A stretch of DNA of 40,368 bases from JBLIKP01 sp047635375 (GCA_047635375.1 JBLIKP010000009.1:1-40368); one strand, 5' to 3'; shown: positions 1 through 8,262, counted from the stretch's first letter. Made by a program: numbers and translations. The notes: generated by a model not told the origin, from the letters alone.

Positions 1-211
1 TTATTTTCAGGGGGCTTTTTGCTGAGTAAGCTTCCTATTTTTAAAATAAGAAGTTTTAGGTTGGTGATATAATATTATAAATTCTGCATTTTATATGCAA
101 GTAGAAACCTATAATCGTGCATTTAAAACACATGAACGTTAGGTTTTATTTGTTAAACGTTTTTTTGATAAAAAAGGGTGATTTATTTTGTAAAGAAGCA
201 CCATGATTAAA
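1..211. other. Non-coding left edge
   Basis: AT-rich stretch with no credible reading frame on either strand. Bases 8-20 read CAGGGGGCTTTTT, which looks like the right arm and T-run of a rho-independent terminator whose left arm lies outside the window. This would end a gene to the left reading rightwards. Nothing else is recognisable. Confidence 0.35.
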
Positions 212-1072
212 TTAATTTTCCTCTACCACGGTTTCCTCATAATAACAGAAAAGGGTAACTAAGCCACTTAGGAGGAATGAATTAAAATATAAGCTAGAAA
301 TCAAGTTTAACAGTATCCCAATTATCATGAACGGAATTCCCTCGGTCCCTATTAGCGCATTTATCGAAGCTACAACCAATGAGATTATCAGCGTTGCAAC
401 CATGAAAACCAATCCTGCTAACATTATTTTTATCGCTAATTTATTTGAAATAAGGGCCCAGCTATAATTAATTCCTTCTGTAGATGAAAACTCATGCATC
501 ACAATTACGGGGATCGCTAGAATTAATTTGGCCAAAACAAAAAGGAAGAAAAAGAAGGATAAAATTGCGGCGAATAAAGACATCTTAGCCAAAAGGGTTA
601 ATAACATTAGGAAGGTTAATGAGAACCCTATCAAGATTAAAACAAAGCTAAATACTTTAAATAAATCCCCTTTAAGAGTGCTAATTAGCAAATTCCAAAA
701 ACTATAGTTTTCGCCGTTTAGTCGATAATAGTTTATTTTTACCATCGTTGAAAGCAGCCAACAAGAAGCTAGAATCATTAATAAAATCCCTCCAAAAAAG
801 GCTGTCATTCCAAATGGCCTTGAAAAAATTTCGGCGAGCTGATTTGCAAGGGCTAATGTTCCTTGATCAACTAATTCAGGATTAGTTTCCCCAATTAAAG
901 GGGCAATTGTCTGCATAATTTCAACGCCCCCCAAGAACCCCCAAGTTGTAACTACAAGTATTAATGGGATTGCAGTAAGTAATAAATACAGAATTCCGTA
1001 TTGAAAAATAGTTTTGTGGGTCAAGGAAAATACTGTCCCTAAAAAATCATTTTTAAGCTGCTCTTTATTCAT
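212..1072 (-). CDS. Multi-pass membrane protein of unknown function
   Basis: A 286-residue protein with about six hydrophobic segments: near residues 24-50, 90-115, 138-160, 163-192, 215-238 and 245-275. The segments are separated by short polar loops, and an acidic tail ends in EETVVEEN. There is no signal peptide, catalytic motif or Cys/His cluster. I do not recognise the family with certainty; it resembles the glycerophosphoryl-diester-phosphodiesterase-membrane-domain/DUF975-like group of six-helix proteins only in general character. It is divergent from the psd gene on the other strand and shares a ~110-nt intergenic region with it. A TAnnTTTG-like octamer on the reverse strand (1080-1087) lies very close to the ATG, so the promoter is unclear. 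The gene is sure; the function is not. Confidence 0.8.
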   Translation of the reverse strand: MNKEQLKNDFLGTVFSLTHKTIFQYGILYLLLTAIPLILVVTTWGFLGGVEIMQTIAPLIGETNPELVDQGTLALANQLAEIFSRPFGMTAFFGGILLMILASCWLLSTMVKINYYRLNGENYSFWNLLISTLKGDLFKVFSFVLILIGFSLTFLMLLTLLAKMSLFAAILSFFFFLFVLAKLILAIPVIVMHEFSSTEGINYSWALISNKLAIKIMLAGLVFMVATLIISLVVASINALIGTEGIPFMIIGILLNLISSLYFNSFLLSGLVTLFCYYEETVVEEN

Positions 1073-1152
1073 TTGATAACAAAAATAGGATGTTCAAAAC
1101 TACTAATTAATAAAACCCTATGAAAAAAGGACGTAGGGTAAATGATTATTTT

Positions 1153-1160
1153 TAACTTTG
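1153..1160 (+). promoter_or_regulatory. Candidate -7 promoter element of psd
   Basis: TAACTTTG matches the Bacteroidota sigma-A -7 consensus TAnnTTTG exactly and lies 23 nt before the ATG at 1184. No clear -33 TTG is seen at the usual spacing. It falls inside the longer possible reading frame that begins at 1142, which supports the shorter start. Confidence 0.4.
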
Positions 1161-1183
1161 GTCTGCATTTTACATTGATTTTT

Positions 1184-1843
1184 ATGACCATTCATAAGGA
1201 AGGGTATATCCCTTTAGCTATAACAATAACAGTTTTAAGCCTTCTAAACTTAGGTGTAAGTGAGTTTCTAGGGGATATCCCTTTTGTGCAATCTGCATTC
1301 TTAGGATTTTCGGCATTTGTGTTTATTTTAATTCTACAATTTTTTAGAAGTCCCAAAAGGACAACTGTAGCCAACCCGGACCATATTATCGCCCCAGCTG
1401 ATGGTAAGGTTGTAGTAATTGAAGAGGTGATTGAGGGTGAATATTTTAATGAAAAGCGGATTCAGATCTCGATTTTCATGTCTCCTTTAAACGTGCATGT
1501 TAACCGTTCTCCTGTGGGAGGGGTGGTAAAGCATTTTCAATATAACCCAGGGAAATATTTAGTGGCATGGCATCCAAAATCAAGCACTGAAAATGAAAGA
1601 ACCACAGCTGTAGTTCAAACCGAAAAAGGGATTGAAATTCTTTTCAAACAGATTGCAGGAGCTGTTGCACGCAGAATAAAGTGGTACATTAAGCCCGGTG
1701 ATAAAATTGGCCAAGGCGAGGAGTATGGATTCATTAAATTTGGATCTCGAGTAGACATCCACGTTCCAGTTGGAACCGAAATCAATGTAAATATGAACCA
1801 AGTAGTCCGCGGTGGAGAAACCGTAATTGCTACATTAAAATAA
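1184..1843 (+). CDS. psd: Phosphatidylserine decarboxylase, short form
   Basis: Decarboxylates phosphatidylserine to phosphatidylethanolamine at the inner membrane, using a pyruvoyl group formed by self-cleavage. With the ATG at 1184 the protein is 219 residues, the usual length of the short PSD-A type, and begins MTIHKEGY as relatives do; an earlier ATG at 1142 would add 14 residues that do not look conserved. Two hydrophobic helices lie near residues 9-27 and 35-54. The conserved block IAPADGKV is at 69-76, and the cleavage site is the Gly-Ser pair at 187-188 in FGSRVD. Cleavage makes a small alpha chain starting at the former Ser188. A wecB gene follows after 6 nt, so the two are probably co-transcribed. 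Confident. Confidence 0.9.
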   Translation: MTIHKEGYIPLAITITVLSLLNLGVSEFLGDIPFVQSAFLGFSAFVFILILQFFRSPKRTTVANPDHIIAPADGKVVVIEEVIEGEYFNEKRIQISIFMSPLNVHVNRSPVGGVVKHFQYNPGKYLVAWHPKSSTENERTTAVVQTEKGIEILFKQIAGAVARRIKWYIKPGDKIGQGEEYGFIKFGSRVDIHVPVGTEINVNMNQVVRGGETVIATLK

Positions 1844-1849
1844 TTAAGA

Positions 1850-2977
1850 TTGAAAAAGAAAGTATTAATTCTTTTTGGGACGCGTCCTGAAGCCATAAAA
1901 ATGGCCCCACTTTGCACTGCTTTTCAACAACATACTGATTTTTTTGAAACCAAGGTTTGCGTTACAGCACAGCACAGAGAAATGCTTGATCAGGTTCTCG
2001 ACTTTTTTGATTTAACTCCAGATTATGACCTGAATCTAATGAAACCAGGGCAAAATCTATACGGATTGACAGGTGATATAATTGCTGGATTAAAGGATGT
2101 CTTGGAGAGCTTTAAACCAGATTTAGTGTTTGTTCATGGCGATACCACAACCACCATGGCTGGGGCGTTAGCCTCATTTTATTCAGGAGCTTTAGTAGGT
2201 CATGTAGAAGCTGGATTAAGAACATTTAATAAACGCGCACCTTTTCCAGAGGAAATGAATCGCTCTATTACGGGCCGATTAACGGATTTTCATTTTGCAC
2301 CAACTTCAAAGGCACAGGAGAACTTGTTGTCTGAAGGAATAGGTGAAGATTCAATCGTGGTGACAGGAAACACCGTAATTGATGCACTTGTTCTAGGACA
2401 AGAAAAACTTAAAGTTCATCCCCCAGAGAACTTAGCCCAATTGGAAGGATTGGTAGACCCAAATCAAAAAATGGTTTTAGTTACAGGGCATAGACGTGAG
2501 AATTTTGGAGATGGATTCTTAAATATCTGCAAAGCATTAAAAGAACTAGCTCAAGAAAATCCTGAGGTAAACATTATTTACCCGGTGCATTTAAACCCAA
2601 ATGTCCAGAAACCGGTAAATGAAATTTTAGGAGATCAAAAAAACATACAATTAATTGATCCCCAACCTTACCCAAGTTTCTTATGGTTAATGGAAAGATC
2701 TTATTTAATAATTACCGATAGTGGGGGAATACAAGAGGAGGCTCCTTCTCTTGGAAAGCCCGTTTTGGTTATGCGTGAAACAACTGAAAGACCCGAAGCA
2801 GTTGATGCGGGAACGGTTATTTTGGTAGGAACTGACCCCGAGAAAATAAAAAGAGAAGCACAGGATTTAATTTCAAATCCAGAAAGATATAACCAAATGA
2901 GTCACTTGCATAACCCTTACGGGGATGGGAAAGCTTGTGAATACATAATTGATTACGTAAAGAAAAACCTTAAATAA
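1850..2977 (+). CDS. wecB: UDP-N-acetylglucosamine 2-epimerase, non-hydrolysing
   Basis: Interconverts UDP-GlcNAc and UDP-ManNAc in the cytoplasm, supplying ManNAc or ManNAcA for surface glycans. The 375-residue length is typical. Family blocks are visible in order: GTRPEAIKMAPL at residues 10-21, HVEAGLRT near 117-125, FPEEMNR just after it, TGHRRENFG near 213-221 and DSGGIQEE near 290-297. The start appears to be TTG, since the first conserved strand begins three residues later and no ATG is available. The next gene, wecC, begins 3 nt after the stop and uses the product, so the pair makes UDP-ManNAcA. Neighbouring genes are not WecA/WecG-type, so this is not the enterobacterial common antigen operon. 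Confident. Confidence 0.93.
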   Translation: MKKKVLILFGTRPEAIKMAPLCTAFQQHTDFFETKVCVTAQHREMLDQVLDFFDLTPDYDLNLMKPGQNLYGLTGDIIAGLKDVLESFKPDLVFVHGDTTTTMAGALASFYSGALVGHVEAGLRTFNKRAPFPEEMNRSITGRLTDFHFAPTSKAQENLLSEGIGEDSIVVTGNTVIDALVLGQEKLKVHPPENLAQLEGLVDPNQKMVLVTGHRRENFGDGFLNICKALKELAQENPEVNIIYPVHLNPNVQKPVNEILGDQKNIQLIDPQPYPSFLWLMERSYLIITDSGGIQEEAPSLGKPVLVMRETTERPEAVDAGTVILVGTDPEKIKREAQDLISNPERYNQMSHLHNPYGDGKACEYIIDYVKKNLK

Positions 2978-2980
2978 TCC

Positions 2981-4180
2981 ATGGAACAAAAACCAAATGT
3001 AGTAATGATGGGGTTAGGCTATATAGGCCTTCCTACTGCCGCTTTAATGGCTAGTAGAGATTTAAATGTACACGGCGTAGATGTTAACCCTAAAGTGGTG
3101 GAAACAATAAATCAAGGTAAAATACATATTGTAGAGCCAGATCTTGACGGTCTTGTTCACCATGGTGTGAAAAGAGGATTTTTAAAGGCTTCAACTTCAG
3201 CTGCTAAAGCCGATGTGTACTTAATCGCTGTGCCAACTCCTTTTAAAGGAGATCATGAGCCTGATATTGCCTATGTGCAAAGTGCGACGGAAATGATTTT
3301 ACCTCATTTGGAAGAAGGAGCATTGTTTATTATAGAAAGTACTTCTCCAATAGGTACTACCGAAAAAATGGGAGAATTGATTTATTCTAAACGCCCAGAA
3401 TTAAAAGGAAAAATTCATTTAGCATATTGTCCTGAGCGGGTACTGCCAGGAAACGTAATCCACGAATTGGAGCATAATGATCGCGTAATTGGTGGGGTTG
3501 ATGAGGCGGCCTCAGAAAAAGCGATGACTTTTTACAGAAACTTTGTAAAAGGCGATCTTCATAAAACCAATGCCCGCACGGCGGAAATGTGTAAGCTTAC
3601 CGAAAATGCATCACGCGACGTAAGCATTGCTTTTGCAAACGAACTATCGTTAATCTGCGATAAAGCAGGAATTGACGTATGGGAGTTAATTCAACTTGCC
3701 AATAAACATCCAAGAGTAAATATTCTTCAGCCGGGTGTTGGCGTTGGCGGCCATTGCATAGCAGTTGATCCTTGGTTTATTGTTTCAGCGTTTCCAGAAG
3801 AGTCTAAATTAATTCGTGGAGCCCGTGAGCTAAATAATTACAAGTCTGATTGGGTAATTGAAAAAATAAAAAATGCTTCCCTTACGTTTGAAAATAAGAA
3901 TGGGCGTAAGCCAATCATCGCCTGCTTTGGTTTAGCATTTAAACCAAACATTGACGATTTAAGAGAATCACCAGCATTATATATTGCTAAAGAAATAGTG
4001 AAGTTCGATTCGAACACCATGGTTGTGGAACCAAATGTTGAGGAACATGCTTCCTTCACCCTTTCTACAATGGAAAATGCTATTGAAAAAGCAGATATCT
4101 TATCACTTTTGGTTTCGCATAGAGAATTCGAAGGGTTAAATAATAATTCAAAAGCAATTAATTTTTGCGGATTAAAATAA
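2981..4180 (+). CDS. wecC: UDP-N-acetyl-D-mannosamine dehydrogenase
   Basis: Oxidises UDP-ManNAc at C6 to UDP-ManNAcA with two NAD+. It is 399 residues, in the normal range. The N-terminal Rossmann motif GLGYIG is at residues 11-16, the active-site lysine is in the KLTENASRD block near 205, and the catalytic cysteine is Cys259 in GGHCIAVDPW. The C-terminal UDP-binding domain is present, with FKPNIDDLRESP in the expected place. It directly follows wecB (3-nt gap), and that pairing is the main reason to prefer WecC over other UDP-sugar dehydrogenases. A second, different dehydrogenase of the same superfamily lies at 9692-11080; unlike that one, this gene has no insertion. Confidence 0.92.
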   Translation: MEQKPNVVMMGLGYIGLPTAALMASRDLNVHGVDVNPKVVETINQGKIHIVEPDLDGLVHHGVKRGFLKASTSAAKADVYLIAVPTPFKGDHEPDIAYVQSATEMILPHLEEGALFIIESTSPIGTTEKMGELIYSKRPELKGKIHLAYCPERVLPGNVIHELEHNDRVIGGVDEAASEKAMTFYRNFVKGDLHKTNARTAEMCKLTENASRDVSIAFANELSLICDKAGIDVWELIQLANKHPRVNILQPGVGVGGHCIAVDPWFIVSAFPEESKLIRGARELNNYKSDWVIEKIKNASLTFENKNGRKPIIACFGLAFKPNIDDLRESPALYIAKEIVKFDSNTMVVEPNVEEHASFTLSTMENAIEKADILSLLVSHREFEGLNNNSKAINFCGLK

Positions 4181-4192
4181 TCGCATTTTAAA

Positions 4193-5167
4193 ATGAAATA
4201 TCAAAAGGATTCACTTTCTCAATTTTCTGAGCAAATCAATGATCGTTTAAATGGTTACAAGCCGCACGGGATAAAAATTTCTGAGGTAAGAAATGTTGTT
4301 ATTTGTGGGCTAGGTGGTTCAGGAATAGGGGGTAAAATAGTAAAATCTTATTTTGAGGATATTTCACCGATTCCAATTGTCTTAAACTCAAAGTATGATC
4401 TGCCTCATTTTGTGGACAGTTCTACTTTAGTTGTTTTGAGCTCGTACTCTGGAAATACAGAGGAAACCTTAGCGATGCTTGCCTCAGCCAAAGAAAAAGG
4501 AGCTAAAATTATTGGGTTAACCTCCGGGGGAAAGATAAATGAGGATTTGCCTAGTCTTTCTCCAGTTTATTCTGCAAAACCGGGATTTCAGCCAAGAATG
4601 GCTTTAGGTTATTCTTTGACCAATTTGTTTTTGGTTCTAGGAGAGCTTTTCAGTGTTGACCTTTTTCCAGAATTGAGAATTGCAGTAAATAATCTATCAA
4701 ATCAATCAAGATATTATGACTTGGGGATGGAATTATTTAAGGAGTTAAGAGGATTTGATTATCAGCGATTTGTAATTATTTCAGACGATAAATTTGAGTC
4801 AATCTCTACAAGATTTGCTCAACAAATTCAAGAGAATGCCAAGCTTGAGGCTTTTGTGAATGTATTGCCTGAGGCTAACCATAATGTGATAGAAACATAT
4901 CACTCTAAATTGCCGGGAGTATTTTGTTTACTTGATTCAAAGTCGAACAAAAGGACATCGCAACGGTTTGATTTTGTTAAGGATTTATTGTTAAAAAACG
5001 GGAATAGCGTGGTTGAGATTTCTGTAATGGGAATTGGGCTTTCTCAATGGTTGGAAACAATTTATGTTTTGGATTGGACTAGTCTTTGGTTAGCTGATTC
5101 TTTAGATAGAGAGTCCGAAAATGTCCCCATTATCACTGCGCTTAAAGAATACTTAGCAGCACATTGA
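4193..5167 (+). CDS. Bifunctional phosphoglucose/phosphomannose isomerase
   Basis: A SIS-domain isomerase of the short PGI/PMI family, interconverting fructose-6-P with glucose-6-P and mannose-6-P and so feeding nucleotide-sugar synthesis. It is 324 residues, typical for the family. Visible motifs are GLGGSGIGG at 39-47, the sugar-phosphate-binding SSYSGNTEET at 83-92, and the C-terminal block with ENAKLEAF near 214-221 and PEANHN at 226-231, which carries the expected Glu and His residues. It begins 12 nt after wecC. The stop TGA overlaps the ATG of the next gene, so the two are likely translationally coupled. Bifunctionality is a family inference; specificity is not readable from sequence. 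Confidence 0.85.
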   Translation: MKYQKDSLSQFSEQINDRLNGYKPHGIKISEVRNVVICGLGGSGIGGKIVKSYFEDISPIPIVLNSKYDLPHFVDSSTLVVLSSYSGNTEETLAMLASAKEKGAKIIGLTSGGKINEDLPSLSPVYSAKPGFQPRMALGYSLTNLFLVLGELFSVDLFPELRIAVNNLSNQSRYYDLGMELFKELRGFDYQRFVIISDDKFESISTRFAQQIQENAKLEAFVNVLPEANHNVIETYHSKLPGVFCLLDSKSNKRTSQRFDFVKDLLLKNGNSVVEISVMGIGLSQWLETIYVLDWTSLWLADSLDRESENVPIITALKEYLAAH

Positions 5168-5445
5168 TGAATTTTAAATCAGAAATATCCAATTTGATTT
5201 CAGGAAAAACATCCAATTTAACAGTGGATGACCTAAATACGTCCCTTTCTGGAATGACTCTTCGTGATGTTTTGTTAAATGATTTTGCTGCCTCAGGAAT
5301 CGATATTGCTTTTAGCGGAAAAGGATTAAATGAAAAAGGGGTGATTATTGATTTGGATGACTCCTACCTTGACCAGTTAAATACTGAAGGCCATCCCCTA
5401 AAAATGGGCAGAACCGTAATAGTTGTTAAACAACAAAATGATTAA
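5167..5445 (+). CDS. Small conserved-looking protein of unknown function
   Basis: A 92-residue soluble protein starting at the ATG that overlaps the previous stop (TGATG); a TTG three bases earlier is possible but less likely. It has an N-terminal polar helical part and a C-terminal half with alternating beta-like strands (VIIDLDDSYL, RTVIVVKQQ). No signal peptide, transmembrane segment or known motif is seen, and I do not recognise the family. Tight coupling to the isomerase upstream and overlap with tadA downstream (8 nt) argue that it is a real gene. Base composition and codon use look like its neighbours'. Confidence 0.7.
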   Translation: MNFKSEISNLISGKTSNLTVDDLNTSLSGMTLRDVLLNDFAASGIDIAFSGKGLNEKGVIIDLDDSYLDQLNTEGHPLKMGRTVIVVKQQND

Positions 5446-5881
5446 TCCATTTTCCGACGAGTTTTTCATGAAGGAAGCGCTTAAAGAGGCGCAAAAGGCA
5501 ATTGATGCAAATGAAGTGCCTATTGGAGCGGTTTTAGTAGCCAATAATAGAATTATTTCCCGAGCACATAATCAGGTAGAAACTTTAAATGATCCAACGG
5601 CACATGCAGAGATGCTGGTAATAACGGCTGGATGCAACGCTTTGGGGAACAAATTTCTAGAGGATTGCACTCTATACATTACGCTTGAGCCATGCCCCAT
5701 GTGCGCAGGAGCCTTAAATTGGTCCAGGGTTGGAAAAGTGGTTTACGCTGCAAAGGATCCTAAAGGTGGTTGTTCAAATCACTCTCCTTCTATTTTACAT
5801 CCCAAGACAAAGTTCTTTCAAGGCGACCTAAATGAAGAAAGCTTGACTTTATTGCAAACATTTTTCAACTCAAAAAGGTAG
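5438..5881 (+). CDS. tadA: tRNA-specific adenosine-34 deaminase
   Basis: Deaminates the wobble adenosine of tRNA-Arg(ACG) to inosine, which is needed to read CGN codons. The protein is 147 residues from the ATG at 5438; a TTG at 5423 would add five unconserved residues. Zinc and catalytic residues are present: His-Ala-Glu at 56-58 and PCPMC at 85-89 with Cys86 and Cys89. The VPIGAVLV strand (27-34) is typical of the cytidine-deaminase fold. The C-terminal part DPKGGCSNH fits TadA better than guanine deaminase, which lacks this arrangement. The gene overlaps the small unknown gene before it by 8 nt. Confident. Confidence 0.92.
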   Translation: MINPFSDEFFMKEALKEAQKAIDANEVPIGAVLVANNRIISRAHNQVETLNDPTAHAEMLVITAGCNALGNKFLEDCTLYITLEPCPMCAGALNWSRVGKVVYAAKDPKGGCSNHSPSILHPKTKFFQGDLNEESLTLLQTFFNSKR

Positions 5882-5907
5882 TCTTATAGTGAGGTTAGCC
5901 CAGGAAA

Positions 5908-5936
5908 TTGAACTCTCAATTTTTCCTTTATATTTG
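5908..5936 (+). promoter_or_regulatory. Promoter of the superoxide dismutase gene
   Basis: TTG at 5908-5910, an 18-nt spacer, then TATATTTG at 5929-5936. This is a full match to the Bacteroidota consensus TTG-N17-23-TAnnTTTG and lies 48 nt upstream of the ATG. It implies that sod is transcribed on its own, apart from the upstream operon. Confidence 0.6.
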
Positions 5937-5984
5937 TTCTAATCATTAATAAAATTATTTAGTTAATTAATAAATCATAAAACA

Positions 5985-6587
5985 ATGTCATTCGAATTAC
6001 CAAAATTACCATACAGCTACGATGCCCTAGAGCCTCATATTGATGCACGAACTATGGAAATCCACCATAGTAAACACCATAATGGATATACTACAAACCT
6101 TAACAATGCTATCGCCGGCACTGCCGATGAAAATGCATCTATTGAAGATTTGCTAAAAAATATCGGTTCAAAATCTGGAGCTGTTAGAAATAATGGTGGT
6201 GGATTTTATAATCACGGTCTTTTCTGGTCAATTATGGCGCCTAATGCAGGTGGTAATCCAACTGGAGCCATAGCAGATGCTATTAATTCTACATTTGGAT
6301 CTTTTGATGCATTTAAAGATGAATTTGCAAAAGCTGCAGCAACGCGTTTCGGTTCTGGTTGGGCATGGTTAATCGTCCAAGACGGAAAACTAAAAGTAAC
6401 GAGTACTCCAAATCAAGATAACCCATTAATGGATATCGCTGAAGATAAGGGAACTCCAGTTTTAGGTTTAGATGTGTGGGAACACGCCTACTACCTTAAC
6501 TACCAAAACCGCAGACCAGACTACATTCAAGCATTCTTTAATGTGGTGAACTGGGATAAGGTTAATGAGCTATTTAAAAAAGCTTAA
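5985..6587 (+). CDS. sodA: Superoxide dismutase, Mn or cambialistic Fe/Mn type
   Basis: Dismutates superoxide in the cytoplasm. It is 200 residues with no signal peptide, the usual size. The four metal ligands are visible: His27 (in EIHHSKHH), His77 (NNGGGFYNH), Asp163 and His167 (DVWEHAYYLNY). The metal-tuning glutamine lies in the C-terminal domain, Gln144 in TPNQDNPLM, as in Mn-type enzymes, rather than in the N-terminal domain as in Fe-type. I therefore favour Mn or cambialistic use; metal preference cannot be settled by sequence alone. It has its own promoter upstream and a strong terminator directly downstream, so it is monocistronic. Confidence 0.95.
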   Translation: MSFELPKLPYSYDALEPHIDARTMEIHHSKHHNGYTTNLNNAIAGTADENASIEDLLKNIGSKSGAVRNNGGGFYNHGLFWSIMAPNAGGNPTGAIADAINSTFGSFDAFKDEFAKAAATRFGSGWAWLIVQDGKLKVTSTPNQDNPLMDIAEDKGTPVLGLDVWEHAYYLNYQNRRPDYIQAFFNVVNWDKVNELFKKA

Positions 6588-6604
6588 GCAAAATATACAT
6601 AATG

Positions 6605-6636
6605 ATCCTCGTTTGTTTCAAACGGGGATTTTTTTT
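6605..6636 (+). terminator. Rho-independent terminator of sod
   Basis: ATCCTCGTTTG (6605-6615) pairs with CAAACGGGGAT (6619-6629) over 11 bp with one G-T wobble and a 3-nt loop. A T-run follows. It starts 17 nt after the sod stop codon. Confidence 0.85.
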
Positions 6637-6796
6637 GCCCTTTTTTTTCCTTTTTTGCGAATAACAAATAATACCTAACGTTAATGCGTTTAAATGCCGC
6701 ATCGATAAAATGGACCTTGTAGAAACAAATTTTCCTTTGTAATATTGATTTATCAACCTAAAAGCTTTTTATGAATAATAAATAGCTTACTCTCCG

Positions 6797-6836
6797 AAGC
6801 CCCTGAAACTTTACCAAAAGAACACAGGGGCTTTTT
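6797..6836 (+). terminator. Terminator-like hairpin
   Basis: AAGCCCCTG (6797-6805) and CAGGGGCTT (6825-6833) form a perfect 9-bp stem with a 19-nt loop, followed by T residues. It lies ~200 nt after sod with no gene directly before it. It could be a back-up terminator, or the scar of a lost gene. The right arm resembles the partial hairpin at the left edge of the window. Confidence 0.55.
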
Positions 6837-6933
6837 GATTTCAAATTTCGGTTGTGGTTATTTGGGTGGTGTTTGAATGTTGGCTGTCTTGTACGTTCCT
6901 ATTAATAGTTGGTTTTTATTCAATAGAATAAAC

Positions 6934-6960
6934 CGTCATTTCGAGCCCTGTCGAGAAACG
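6934..6960. repeat. Short interspersed palindromic repeat (TTTCGAG type)
   Basis: The stretch contains TTTCGAG and TCGAGAAA around a 5-nt centre, with flanks CGTCA and CG. From memory this resembles a short palindrome scattered between genes in many Bacteroidota genomes. Only one copy is seen in this window, so the repeat status is inferred. Confidence 0.45.
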
Positions 6961-7081
6961 ATGATCTAAAAGCAAAACCCTCTTTAGATTTCTAAAGCAT
7001 AATTTTATTTGAATCAGTTGTCCCTAATTCAATTACAAATAATGGGATTACATGATTGATCTACGGTTTTAAAGTCGGCCC

Positions 7082-7116
7082 ATCGAGTCCCTCCGCTTTG
7101 CAGAGCCTCAGGGACC
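7082..7116 (-). repeat. Palindromic element related to the in-frame repeats at 9878-10039
   Basis: On the reverse strand it reads GGTCCCTGAGGCTCT, a short core, then GGAGGGACTCGAT. The first 15 bases are identical to the third unit inside the dehydrogenase gene (from 9994), and the right arm differs from that unit at few positions. The core CTCCGC-TTT-GCAGAG is a nearly perfect inverted repeat. Here the element is non-coding, whereas the other copies are translated. Confidence 0.75.
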
Positions 7117-7494
7117 TTGGTTTGGTTAGCACGAAATGAGTAGAAAGTAGTGCGGAGTGATTTGTACGTCCCTCATATAGGTTGACCGTTTTTAATAATT
7201 TTGCCCCGCCTCCCATGGGTCGGACAAGTCTTTAGGTATTCCAGATTCAAAAATAGGAGCACCGCCCCGTGCGGCAGGCCTCCGGCATTATTTTAAAAAG
7301 CTCATTTGTCCCAAAAGAAAGGCGCGGGCAGGCGACGAAAGCAATCCTTAAGATGATCAATGAAATAGAGTTGCGAAATAATTTCCGCGATTAGGACAAT
7401 TAAGGGAATACTAAACAATCGCGCTTGGATTGCGGGGAAGGCCTTGCTTTTGGTTGACAAATTGCTTTTTAAAATCAAGCCTAGCTTTTTTCGT

Positions 7495-7517
7495 CCTTTT
7501 TCAGCGATGGAAAAAGG
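7495..7517. repeat. Hairpin 1 of repeat copy 1
   Basis: CCTTTTTC, loop AGCGATG, GAAAAAGG: a perfect 8-bp stem, 13 nt after a TTTTAAAATCAAGCC block (7467-7481). Confidence 0.75.
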
Positions 7518-7670
7518 GCAAAACTATTTTGAGGAACGCACTCTCCAACTGCCGAATATCTAAATTACTTCATAAAATCCTATTGCAGCCTTTCATTTTA
7601 ATTTGTAACGACAAATAAAATTTTAAAATCAAGCCTAGATGGTTCGAGTGGCCTCACCACAGGTTTTTTG

Positions 7671-7697
7671 GTTCTTTTTCAGCGATGGAAAAAGAAC
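7671..7697. repeat. Hairpin 2 of repeat copy 1
   Basis: GTTCTTTTTC, loop AGCGATG, GAAAAAGAAC: a perfect 10-bp stem. The loop is identical to that of hairpin 1, but the outer stem bases differ and remain paired. It follows a TTTTAAAATCAAGCC block (7621-7635) by 35 nt. Confidence 0.75.
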
Positions 7698-7796
7698 AAA
7701 ATTACATTGAGAACCTCAATTTAAAATGATCAATAATCCCATTAAAACAAAAAGTCAAAGAAGATTCCAATCCAAAGAATACGTATTATATCCCCC

Positions 7797-7846
7797 TTAC
7801 TTTATCAAGAAAAAGTGGAAGAGTCATATTTGAAAACGAAATACCA
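7797..7846. repeat. Decayed fragment of the repeat's right end
   Basis: ATCAAGAAAAAGTGGAA followed by ATTTGAAAACGA matches the region just after hairpin 4 of copy 2 (8489-8522) with few changes. The left arm of the hairpin has decayed and no longer pairs well. It lies between the two long copies. Confidence 0.55.
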
Positions 7847-7921
7847 TCGTGGCGCAAGGTTGTATAGTACCTAAAACCTCATCCCACATTTTAAAAATAA
7901 AAATCTCCAAACACATCCCTA

Positions 7922-7946
7922 AATCCCCTCTCAAGCGGGGACTTAA
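7922..7946. repeat. Short CCCC-GGGG palindrome
   Basis: AATCCCCTCTCAAGCGGGGACTT contains a weak inverted repeat. The pattern resembles a common Bacteroidota intergenic sequence, but a single copy here cannot prove that it is a repeat. Confidence 0.3.
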
Positions 7947-8262
7947 CTATCATGTAAATGATTAATTTCTATTCCATTAGTGGCTATCCGTTGGTTTGTT
8001 AAATTTTACCTGGAATTCAGTTTAAATCCAAAATTTCATCCCGTAGTTCCCGGCATTATTTTAAAAAGCTCATTTGTCCCAAAAGGAAGGCGCGCGTGGA
8101 TTGCGTAAGCAACCCTTAAGATGAAAAAGGATATTGATGAAGCTATGGATTTCCGCGGATTTTAAAAGTTAAATAAGAAGATTATCCCTCGCGCTTGGGT
8201 TGTGTGGGAGGCCTTTCTTTTGGTTGACAAATTGCTTTTTAAAATCAAGCCTTGATTTTTCC

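Larger units (their letters stand above)
7282..7697. repeat. Long degenerate repeat, copy 1
   Basis: It opens with CCGGCATTATTTTAAAAAG then CTCATTTGTCCCAAAAG, shared with copy 2 at 8050. The order of shared blocks is the same in both: GGCGCG, CTTAAGATGA, TTTCCGCG, TCGCGCTTGG, TTGACAAATTGC, TTTTAAAATCAAGCC, hairpin 1, ACTTCATAAAA, AAATAAAA, a second TTTTAAAATCAAGCC, TGGTTCGA, CTCACCACAGG, hairpin 2. Between the blocks the two copies have diverged. A 62-codon open frame inside it is repeat-derived and not a gene. Confidence 0.75.

Noticed and set aside
1142..1183. Longer psd start at 1142
   Set aside because: The extra 14 residues are not family-like, the protein from 1184 has the standard 219-residue length, and a -7 promoter match lies at 1153-1160.
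1850..4180. Enterobacterial common antigen operon
   Set aside because: Only wecB and wecC are present, without WecA, WecF, WecG or the Fuc4NAc genes; neighbours are housekeeping genes.
7430..7618. A 62-codon forward open frame in the repeat region
   Set aside because: It lies wholly within repeat copy 1 and includes hairpin 1. The peptide has no domain features, and the equivalent part of copy 2 does not keep the frame.
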